Assembly: GCA_024691465.1 (NCBI GenBank)
Contig: JAILNO010000047.1
Location: 1 to 21,599, forward strand
From: Pseudobutyrivibrio sp.
GTDB lineage: Bacteria; Bacillota_A; Clostridia; Lachnospirales; Lachnospiraceae
Direction of reading: 5' to 3'
Length of the DNA: 21,599 nucleotides
Shown: positions 14,878 to 21,599 of the stretch, in pieces
Layout: each line of letters opens with the position of its first letter
How positions within the stretch are numbered: the first letter of the stretch is position 1
Made by a program: the position numbers and the translations under genes
The notes under the pieces: model-generated
What the model was told of the DNA's origin: nothing
The model's input: only the letters and a program-made list of their open reading frames with translations
Databases searched by the model: none

Positions 14878-14905
14878 TTGATAGATGTTTTACACATATT
14901 AAAAT
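14878..14905 (+). promoter_or_regulatory. Putative promoter of ileS
   Basis: TTGATA (14878-14883) and TAAAAT (14900-14905) are 16 bases apart. The start would fall near 14912, just at the base of the leader hairpin at 14913-14939. Confidence 0.45.
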
Positions 14906-14912
14906 AAGAGAA

Positions 14913-14939
14913 GGGATATCTGACGAGAAAGGATATCCT
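14913..14939 (+). promoter_or_regulatory. Leader hairpin upstream of ileS
   Basis: An 8-bp stem, GGGATATC (14913-14920) with GATATCCT (14932-14939, one G-U), has an 11-base loop. It lies just before the AAAGGA ribosome site (14944-14949). It is far too short for a T-box and lacks its conserved AGGGTGG-type box. Confidence 0.5.
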
Positions 14940-14960
14940 CTAGAAAGGAATTACTTTTAT

Positions 14961-17900
14961 ATGTACAACAAGGTTGACGCAAGCCTGAATCTCGTTGAGA
15001 GAGAGAAGCAGGTACAGAAGTTCTGGGAAGAGAATGACATCTTCCAGAAATCAATGGATTCTAGAAAAGAAGGGGAGACTTACACATTTTACGATGGACC
15101 TCCAACAGCTAATGGTAAGCCACACATTGGTCACGTAGAGACACGTGCTATCAAGGATATGATTCCTAGATATCAGACCATGAAGGGCAAGTTCGTACCA
15201 CGTAAGGCTGGTTGGGATACACACGGACTTCCAGTTGAGCTTGAGGTTGAGAAGCTTCTTGGACTCAATGGTAAGGAGCAGATTGAAGAATACGGTATGG
15301 AGCCTTTCATTAAGCAATGTAAGGAATCCGTATGGAAATACAAGGGTATGTGGGAGGATTTCTCAGGCACAGTAGGTTTCTGGGCTGACATGGACAATCC
15401 ATACATCACATACGACGACAATTTCATCGAGTCAGAGTGGTGGGCTCTTAAGGAGATCTGGAACAAGAAGCTCCTTTATAAGGGATTTAAGATTGTTCCT
15501 TATTGCCCTCGTTGTGGTACTCCACTTTCTGCTCAGGAGGTTGCTCAGGGATATAAGACAGTCAAGGAGCGTTCAGCGATTGTACGCTTCAAGATAGTAG
15601 GTGAGGATGCATACTTCCTCGCATGGACTACTACACCATGGACACTTCCATCTAACCTTGCACTTTGCGTTAACCCAGATGAGACATATATCAAGGTTAA
15701 GGCAGCTGATGGATATACATACATCTTAGCTGAAGCCCTTGCTGACAAGGTACTTTCTAAGCTTGCTGAGGAAGAAGGCAAAGCATACGAGGTACTTGAG
15801 ACATACAAGGGAACAGATCTTGAGTACAAAGAGTACGAGCCACTCTTCGCTTGTGCAGGAGAGGCAGCAGCTAAGCAGCACAAGAAGGCTCATTTCGTAG
15901 TATGTGATACATACGTTACTATGTCAGATGGTACAGGTATCGTACATATCGCTCCTGCATTCGGTGAGGACGATGCTAAGGTAGGTCGCAAGTATGACCT
16001 TCCATTCGTTCAGTTCGTTGATGGCAAGGGTGAGCTCACAGCTGAGACACCATACGCTGGCCAGTTCGTTAAGGATGCAGATCCTAACGTACTTAAGGAC
16101 TTAGACGCAGAGGGCAAGCTATTCGAAGCTCCTAAGTTCGAGCACGAGTATCCACACTGCTGGAGATGTGATACTCCACTTATCTACTATGCTAGAGAAT
16201 CATGGTTCATCAAGATGACTGAGGTCAAGGATGATTTGATTAAGAATAACAATACAGTTAACTGGATCCCAGATTCAATCGGTAAGGGACGTTTCGGCGA
16301 TTGGCTTGAGAATGTTCAGGATTGGGGTATCTCACGTAACCGTTATTGGGGTACACCACTCAATATCTGGGAGTGTCCAGATTGCGGCAAGCAGATCTCT
16401 ATCGGTAGCCGCAAGGAGTTAGCAGAGCTTTCAGGCAGAGCTGATGCAGAGTCTATCGAGCTCCATCGTCCATATATCGATGAGGTGACCTGCAAGTGTC
16501 CTGATTGTGGCGGCACTATGAAGCGTGTACCAGAGGTTATCGACTGCTGGTTCGATTCAGGAGCTATGCCATTTGCTCAGCATCACTATCCATTCGAGAA
16601 TAAGGAAGTATTTGAGCAGCAGTTCCCTGCTAAGTTTATTTCAGAGGCTGTTGATCAGACTCGTGGTTGGTTCTACTCACTTATGGCAGAATCTACACTT
16701 CTCTTCAACAAGGCTCCTTACGAGAATGTTATCGTGCTTGGCCACGTGCAGGATGAGAATGGACAGAAGATGTCTAAGTCTAAGGGTAATGCAGTTGATC
16801 CATTCGATGCACTTGAGAAGATGGGCGCTGATGCTATTAGATGGTACTTCTACACATCTTCAGCACCATGGATTCCTAAGAGATTCGGTGAGAATGCAGT
16901 TATGGAGGGCCAGAGGAAGTTCCTTGGAACACTTTGGAATACATACGCTTTCTATATTTTATATGCTAATATCGACGAGTTCGATCCTACCAAGTACTCA
17001 CTGGACTTTGATAAGCTTGCAGTTATGGATAAGTGGATTCTTTCACGTCTCAATTCAAGCATCAAGGCAGTTGATGACAATCTAGGATCATATAAGATTC
17101 CAGAGGCAGCCAGAGCACTGGATGAGTTCGTTGATGATATGTCTAACTGGTACGTTCGTCGTTGCCGTGATAGATTCTGGGCTAAGGGCATGGAGCAGGA
17201 CAAGATCAATGCTTACATGACTCTCTACACATGCCTTAAGGATATCTGTCTTGCAGCAGCACCTATGATTCCATTCATGACAGAGGAGATCTACCAGAAC
17301 ATGGTACGCTCAGTTGATAAGACAGCTCCTGAGTCTATCCATTTATGTGATTTCCCTACTGTTAATGAGGGATATATCAATCAGAAGCTTGAGGAAGATA
17401 TGGATGAGCTTCTTAAGATCGTTGTACACGGCCGTGCTTGCCGTAATACAGCAGCTATCAAGAATCGTCAGCCTATCGGACAGATGTACATCAAGGCTGA
17501 GCATGAGTTAGATGATATGTATGTATCAATCATCGAGGATGAGCTTAATGTTAAGAAGGCTACATTCACAGATGATGTATCATCATTCACATCATATAGC
17601 TTCAAGCCACAGCTTCGTACAGTAGGTCCTAAGTACGGTAAGTTCTTAGGCGGTATCCAGAAGGCTCTTGCTTCTCTTGATGGCAACGCAGCTTATGCAG
17701 AGCTTAAGGCAAATGGGGTATTAAGATTGCCTGAGGTGGATGCATCTATCGAGCTTGCAGAGGAGGATTTACTCATCTCTATGGCTCAGACAGAGGGCTT
17801 CGTAGCAGATGGAGATAACTACGTAACAGTTGTACTTGATACTAATCTTACAGAGGAGCTCCTTGAGGAGGGATTCGTAAGAGAGATTGTTTCAAAGATT

Positions 17901-18116
17901 CAGACCATGCGTAAGGAGGCTGACTTCGAGGTTATGGACCGTATCAAGGTTGCATACTCAGGTTCAGATAAGGCAGCTGCAATCTTTGAGAAGAACAAGG
18001 CTGAAATCGCAGGGGAAGTACTTGCTGATGAGATTGCTGTTGGCACATCAGGTGACCACTGCAAGGAGTGGAACATCAATGGTGAGAAGGTTACTTTAGC
18101 CGTAACACGCAACTAA
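14961..18116 (+). CDS. ileS: Isoleucyl-tRNA synthetase, type 2 (long, Thermus/eukaryote-like)
   Basis: Charges tRNA-Ile with isoleucine and edits misactivated valine; cytoplasmic class I synthetase. The signature motifs are PPTANGKPHIGH (HIGH at 55-58) and KMSKS (603-607). The editing-domain segment WTTTPWTLPSN is present. Cys pairs that may bind zinc include C182-PRC185, HCWRC, CPDCG and CKCPDCGG. The length of 1051 residues and the GWDTHGLPVELEVEKLLG context match type 2 enzymes, such as those of Thermus and eukaryotes, rather than the roughly 920-residue type 1 enzymes of Bacillus or Staphylococcus. Type 2 enzymes are generally less sensitive to mupirocin. No T-box leader precedes it. The ribosome site AAAGGA is 11 bases before the ATG, a long spacing. 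glgP follows after 31 bases. Confidence 0.96.
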   Translation: MYNKVDASLNLVEREKQVQKFWEENDIFQKSMDSRKEGETYTFYDGPPTANGKPHIGHVETRAIKDMIPRYQTMKGKFVPRKAGWDTHGLPVELEVEKLLGLNGKEQIEEYGMEPFIKQCKESVWKYKGMWEDFSGTVGFWADMDNPYITYDDNFIESEWWALKEIWNKKLLYKGFKIVPYCPRCGTPLSAQEVAQGYKTVKERSAIVRFKIVGEDAYFLAWTTTPWTLPSNLALCVNPDETYIKVKAADGYTYILAEALADKVLSKLAEEEGKAYEVLETYKGTDLEYKEYEPLFACAGEAAAKQHKKAHFVVCDTYVTMSDGTGIVHIAPAFGEDDAKVGRKYDLPFVQFVDGKGELTAETPYAGQFVKDADPNVLKDLDAEGKLFEAPKFEHEYPHCWRCDTPLIYYARESWFIKMTEVKDDLIKNNNTVNWIPDSIGKGRFGDWLENVQDWGISRNRYWGTPLNIWECPDCGKQISIGSRKELAELSGRADAESIELHRPYIDEVTCKCPDCGGTMKRVPEVIDCWFDSGAMPFAQHHYPFENKEVFEQQFPAKFISEAVDQTRGWFYSLMAESTLLFNKAPYENVIVLGHVQDENGQKMSKSKGNAVDPFDALEKMGADAIRWYFYTSSAPWIPKRFGENAVMEGQRKFLGTLWNTYAFYILYANIDEFDPTKYSLDFDKLAVMDKWILSRLNSSIKAVDDNLGSYKIPEAARALDEFVDDMSNWYVRRCRDRFWAKGMEQDKINAYMTLYTCLKDICLAAAPMIPFMTEEIYQNMVRSVDKTAPESIHLCDFPTVNEGYINQKLEEDMDELLKIVVHGRACRNTAAIKNRQPIGQMYIKAEHELDDMYVSIIEDELNVKKATFTDDVSSFTSYSFKPQLRTVGPKYGKFLGGIQKALASLDGNAAYAELKANGVLRLPEVDASIELAEEDLLISMAQTEGFVADGDNYVTVVLDTNLTEELLEEGFVREIVSKIQTMRKEADFEVMDRIKVAYSGSDKAAAIFEKNKAEIAGEVLADEIAVGTSGDHCKEWNINGEKVTLAVTRN

Positions 18117-18147
18117 TTAATCGTTGGACAATATAGGGGGTTGAGAG

Positions 18148-20601
18148 ATGAAGAAGCAGATGCCAAGTACTAAGGAAATCGAGCACGAGATTAAGAGTCG
18201 AGTTAAGATCATGTTTCGCAAGGAGTTCGCTGAGGCTACTGAGGAGGAGATCTATAGGGCCTGCTCTGAGGTAGTCAACGAAGTCGTCATCGATAATTGG
18301 CTTAATACACAGAAGGAATTTAATAAGCAGGATCCTAAGTGTGTATACTACATGTCCATGGAGTTCCTTATTGGAAGACTTCTTGGCAACAATATGATTA
18401 ACATGAGAGGATACACTGAGGTTATGGATGCCCTTAATGACTTAGGGGTAGATATCAATGCTATCGAGGACCAGGAGCCAGATCCAGCTCTAGGTAATGG
18501 TGGTCTGGGCCGATTAGCAGCCTGCTTCCTAGATTCTCTTGCTACTTTACAGTATCCTGCATACGGTTGTGGTATCCGTTACCACTACGGTATGTTCAAG
18601 CAGAAGATAGAGGATGGATTCCAGCGTGAGGTGCCAGACAACTGGCTTCAGACCAGGTATCCATTTGAGCTAGAGCGACCTGAGTATGAGTTCGAGGTCA
18701 AGTTCGGTGGTTGGGTCCGCTATGAGGGCCAGCCAGATGGCTCTACCAAGTATATTCACGAGGGATATAATTCAGTAATTGCCACACCTTACGATATGCC
18801 TGTTACAGGCTTTGACAATGGAATGGTCAACACACTTATGATCTGGGATGCTAAGCCTAAGGAAGTGTTCAGACTGGATTCCTTTGAGAGAGGTGATTAC
18901 AACAAGGCAGTTGAGGATATGAACCTTGCTAGGAATTTGACTGAGGTACTATATCCTAATGATAATCATATCCAGGGTAAGGAGCTTAGATTAAAGCAGC
19001 AGTACTTCTTCGTATCGGCATCTCTTCAGAGAGCTCTCAACAAGTACCTACGTTATCATAATGATATTAAGAAGCTTCCTGAGAAGGTAGTTTTCCAGAT
19101 GAATGATACTCATCCTACACTTACAGTTGCTGAGCTTATGCGACTTCTTATGGATGAGCATGGATTAGGATGGGATGATGCATGGGATATCGTTACACAC
19201 TGTGTGGCATATACTAACCATACCATCATGTCAGAGGCCCTTGAGAAGTGGCCACAGGAGATATTTAAGAATCTTCTTCCTCGTATCTATATGATAGTTG
19301 AGGAGATTAACAGGAGATTCTGTGAGGATATTAGAGCTAAGTTCCCAGGTGATGAGGATCGTGTGGCACGTATGGCTATCCTTGCTGATGGCCAGGTCAA
19401 GATGGCACACATGGCTATTGCAGCTGGATACTCTGTCAACGGTGTAGCAGCTCTTCATACAGAGATTCTTAAGAATGTATCTCTTCATGACTTCTACGAG
19501 ATGTATCCTGAGAAATTCAATAACAAAACCAATGGTATTACACAGCGTCGTTTCCTGATGCATGGTAACTACAAGCTATCAGATTGGGTTATCAAGAAGA
19601 TTGGTCGAGGCTGGATTACTGACTTGTCTCAGATGGAGAAGCTCAGCAGATATGTAGATGACAAGAAGTCTCTTGATGAGTTCATGGATATCAAGTTGGA
19701 CAATAAGAAGCGTCTTGCCAATTATATTATGAAACACAATGGAATCGAAGTAGATCCTAATTCTATATTCGATGTACAGGTTAAGAGATTACATGAGTAC
19801 AAGCGTCAGCTTCTCAATATACTTCATGTAATGTATCTCTATAATCAGATTAAAGAGAATCCTGAGATGGATTTCTACCCAACCACATTTATATTCGGAG
19901 CTAAGGCTTCAGCAGGTTATGAGAATGCTAAGCTAATTATCAAGCTCATTAATAATGTGGCAGCTGTTATTAACAGTGACAAGTCCATCGATGATAAGCT
20001 CAAGGTAGTCTTCATTGAGGACTATAGAGTATCTAACGCCGAGTGGATTTTTGCAGCAGCCGATGTATCTGAGCAGATTTCCACAGCTTCTAAGGAAGCA
20101 TCTGGTACAGGTAACATGAAGTTCATGCTCAACGGTGCTGTCACCATAGGAACTATGGATGGAGCCAATGTAGAGATGTACCAGGAATTAGGCGGAGAGG
20201 ATATCTTCATCTTCGGTATGAGCTCTGATGAGGTAATAGCTCATGAGAAGAATAATGACTACAATCCAGTAGATATAATGAACGGTAATCACCATATACA
20301 GAAGGTGCTGCAGCAGCTTGTTAATGGTAATTACAGTATAGAGAATCCTGAGTTATTCAGACCTCTATACAACTCACTACTTAATACTCAGTCCACTGCC
20401 AAGGCAGATACCTACTTCGTTCTCAAGGACTTCGCGTCATACTGCGAGGCTCATGAGAAGATTCAGGAGGCATATAAGGACAAGTATAAGTGGGCACGTA
20501 TGGCTCTTGAGAATGTAGCTCATGTGGGCAAGTTCTCATCAGACAGAACTATTCAAGAGTACGTAGATGATATATGGCACTTGGATAGACTTGAATTATA
20601 A
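18148..20601 (+). CDS. glgP: Glycogen/starch phosphorylase
   Basis: A PLP-dependent glycosyltransferase family 35 enzyme that releases glucose-1-phosphate from glycogen or other alpha-1,4-glucans with phosphate; cytoplasmic. Family segments are YYMSMEFLIGRLLGNN, EPDPALGNGGLGRLAACFLDSLATL, FQMNDTHPTLTVAELMRLL, NGVAALHTEILK and VKRLHEYKRQLLN. The PLP site EASGTGNMKFMLNGA has the Schiff-base Lys658. At 817 residues it is complete, matching bacterial enzymes of 750-820 residues. The ribosome site AGGGGG (18135-18140) is 7 bases before the ATG, somewhat unusual in lacking the AGGAG form. There is no clear promoter in the 31-base gap after ileS, so read-through from ileS is likely unless a promoter lies inside ileS. 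No other glycogen gene is present here. Confidence 0.96.
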   Translation: MKKQMPSTKEIEHEIKSRVKIMFRKEFAEATEEEIYRACSEVVNEVVIDNWLNTQKEFNKQDPKCVYYMSMEFLIGRLLGNNMINMRGYTEVMDALNDLGVDINAIEDQEPDPALGNGGLGRLAACFLDSLATLQYPAYGCGIRYHYGMFKQKIEDGFQREVPDNWLQTRYPFELERPEYEFEVKFGGWVRYEGQPDGSTKYIHEGYNSVIATPYDMPVTGFDNGMVNTLMIWDAKPKEVFRLDSFERGDYNKAVEDMNLARNLTEVLYPNDNHIQGKELRLKQQYFFVSASLQRALNKYLRYHNDIKKLPEKVVFQMNDTHPTLTVAELMRLLMDEHGLGWDDAWDIVTHCVAYTNHTIMSEALEKWPQEIFKNLLPRIYMIVEEINRRFCEDIRAKFPGDEDRVARMAILADGQVKMAHMAIAAGYSVNGVAALHTEILKNVSLHDFYEMYPEKFNNKTNGITQRRFLMHGNYKLSDWVIKKIGRGWITDLSQMEKLSRYVDDKKSLDEFMDIKLDNKKRLANYIMKHNGIEVDPNSIFDVQVKRLHEYKRQLLNILHVMYLYNQIKENPEMDFYPTTFIFGAKASAGYENAKLIIKLINNVAAVINSDKSIDDKLKVVFIEDYRVSNAEWIFAAADVSEQISTASKEASGTGNMKFMLNGAVTIGTMDGANVEMYQELGGEDIFIFGMSSDEVIAHEKNNDYNPVDIMNGNHHIQKVLQQLVNGNYSIENPELFRPLYNSLLNTQSTAKADTYFVLKDFASYCEAHEKIQEAYKDKYKWARMALENVAHVGKFSSDRTIQEYVDDIWHLDRLEL

Positions 20602-20622
20602 GCAATATTAGAAGGAATAGAT

Positions 20623-21504
20623 ATGAATCAGAAAATTGCCGACAGAAGGAAATACTTACCATGGGTGTTCTTGCCATGTGTGCTTGCCATTGTTATACAA
20701 TTCGCAGCAGAGGTTATGAGTATCCAGGGTAGCGTAGTACTAGCACTAGGTTCCTTTAAGGGACAGAGCTTTACAGACTTAATGACCGATGTATATAACC
20801 TGCTTATATCCACCATGACGGATGTGGCTTATATAGTATATTCAGTGGTGGGAATAGTAGTATTCGGTTATATCTATAAGAGATTATTCAAGGATGATGC
20901 TAAGTTCACTTTCAGAGGAATAACTACTAATGTGCCAGCTACTGTTGGCGGCGCAGTTCTGTTCTGCATAGGCATGCAGTATGTTACACTCTATCTGGTG
21001 AATGTACTGGCAGCTACTTTTCCATCATGGATGGAGGCCTATAATGCTATGATGGATCTGTCGGGATTAGATGGTTATATATCACCTATACTTGCGCTGT
21101 ATGCCATGTTCTTAGGACCTATCTGTGAGGAGTTGATATTTAGAGGTATCACTTTCTCAGCAGCAGGCAAGATTATGCCATATTACATGGCAATACTTAT
21201 ACAGGCATTATTATTTGGTGCATTCCATATGAATGCTATCCAGGGTAGCTACGCATTTGTAATCGGACTTGGATTAGGATACATTATGTATCTGTATAAT
21301 AATATCTTACTTACAATGGTTCTACATATCGCCTACAATTTCATAGGTATTATATGTACAGCATTCTTACCTGCAGGTGGAGATACCATTATATCCTTCT
21401 TCGTATGGACGCTGGGCTCTCTGATAGTTACATATATTTCCATTCTAATGCTTAGAATTGGAGCACCTAATACTAAAGTTAATAACAATTCAGCCGATAT
21501 ATAA
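20623..21504 (+). CDS. CPBP family intramembrane metalloprotease
   Basis: A 293-residue multi-helix membrane protein of the CPBP (CAAX protease and bacteriocin-processing, Abi) family. All three family motifs are present: EExxxR as E169-E170-L-I-F-R174, FxxxH ending at H202 (GAFHMNA), and HxxxN as H235-IAY-N239. These are the proposed metal-binding and catalytic residues. About eight hydrophobic segments are visible, the first right after the basic NQKIADRRKYLPW start. Members process prenylated or peptide substrates or confer bacteriocin self-immunity, but no bacteriocin gene is seen here, so the substrate is unknown. GAAGGA (20611-20616) lies 6 bases before the ATG, and the gene follows glgP by 21 bases, probably in one transcript that ends at 21562. 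Confidence 0.88.
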   Translation: MNQKIADRRKYLPWVFLPCVLAIVIQFAAEVMSIQGSVVLALGSFKGQSFTDLMTDVYNLLISTMTDVAYIVYSVVGIVVFGYIYKRLFKDDAKFTFRGITTNVPATVGGAVLFCIGMQYVTLYLVNVLAATFPSWMEAYNAMMDLSGLDGYISPILALYAMFLGPICEELIFRGITFSAAGKIMPYYMAILIQALLFGAFHMNAIQGSYAFVIGLGLGYIMYLYNNILLTMVLHIAYNFIGIICTAFLPAGGDTIISFFVWTLGSLIVTYISILMLRIGAPNTKVNNNSADI

Positions 21505-21524
21505 TTACACGGATGATTAATCAC

Positions 21525-21562
21525 AGGACCAGGAAGGCACGCCTTTCTGGTTCTTCTTTTTT
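21525..21562 (+). terminator. Strong terminator after the CPBP protease gene
   Basis: A 13-bp stem with two G-U pairs (21525-21537 with 21542-21554) and a CACG loop is followed by TCTTTTTT. Confidence 0.92.
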
Positions 21563-21599
21563 GAAGCTAGCTGTGATATGGAAAAAGGATTTTCCCTTT

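Noticed and set aside
14861..14880. Hairpin AGTGC-CTTA-GCACT with TTTT after the DUF4190-like gene
   Set aside because: A five-pair stem is too short to call a terminator with confidence, though it may end some transcripts.
16525..17085. Plus-strand open frame of 186 codons in another frame
   Set aside because: It is inside ileS, where the catalytic motifs prove the other frame; the product is Ser/Leu/Arg-rich without any motif.
18117..18147. Possible promoter in the ileS-glgP gap (TTGGAC, AATATA)
   Set aside because: The boxes are too close together to be a -35 and -10 pair; the gap is only 31 bases.
1..21599. CRISPR array, insertion sequence, prophage, tRNA or rRNA
   Set aside because: I looked for regular direct repeats with spacers, transposase or integrase motifs and tRNA-like ends (TTCGA loops with cloverleaf) and found none; the only regular repeats are the short TGTGAA set.

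Overview
The window is a gene-dense, AT-leaning Firmicutes chromosome segment. It has strong AGGAGG-type ribosome binding sites, some TTG starts, short overlaps between genes and many hairpin-plus-U-tract terminators. The gene set (DapL-type lysine synthesis, crotonase, clostridial-type IleRS, glycogen phosphorylase, a YjfB-like motility peptide, a DUF6320-like zinc-ribbon membrane protein) points to an anaerobic Lachnospiraceae bacterium. Butyrivibrio or Pseudobutyrivibrio is my best guess from gene content, not a proven assignment. I see no transposase, phage gene, tRNA, rRNA or CRISPR array.

Layout: (1) 126-1296: a DEDDh exonuclease with a TTG start and a 54-residue small protein, ending at a terminator shared with a converging lipoprotein gene (1316-1960, minus). 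(2) 2031-6115: a run of metabolic genes, flavin reductase-like protein, M18 aminopeptidase, a HisA isomerase of the eukaryotic (yeast HIS6) type, and LL-diaminopimelate aminotransferase, closed by a terminator. (3) 6129-7243: an AraR-like GntR/LacI hybrid repressor with no Shine-Dalgarno sequence, closed by a perfect terminator. (4) 7244-7900: mostly non-coding DNA holding a minus-strand 65-residue YjfB-like motility peptide and, upstream of it, TGTGAA repeats mostly 11 bp apart between two divergent promoters. (5) 7901-13323: a tightly coupled four-gene operon of HSL-type alpha/beta hydrolase, HxxxDG acyltransferase-like protein, zinc-ribbon six-helix membrane protein, and an EAL/PAS-like/GGDEF cyclic-di-GMP protein. 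(6) 13320-14267: a stand-alone crotonase gene with its own strong promoter and terminator. (7) 14349-14852: a small two-helix membrane protein. (8) 14878-21562: type-2-like ileS, glgP and a CPBP-family membrane protease, ending at a strong terminator.

The most interesting part is region 4-5. The four operon genes are translationally coupled or nearly so. Together they look like an uncharacterised acyl or ester modification module acting at or near the membrane, attached to a cyclic-di-GMP protein. It is divergent from a flagellar-motility-associated peptide, and a phased repeat array lies between the two promoters. The EAL domain keeps most catalytic residues but carries two Asp-to-Asn changes, whereas the GGDEF motif is intact. 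The rest is ordinary metabolism, with a few notable points: the eukaryotic-type HisA, a possibly leaderless araR-like gene, and an ileS leader without a T-box. All functional calls come from reading motifs by eye; no database search was run.
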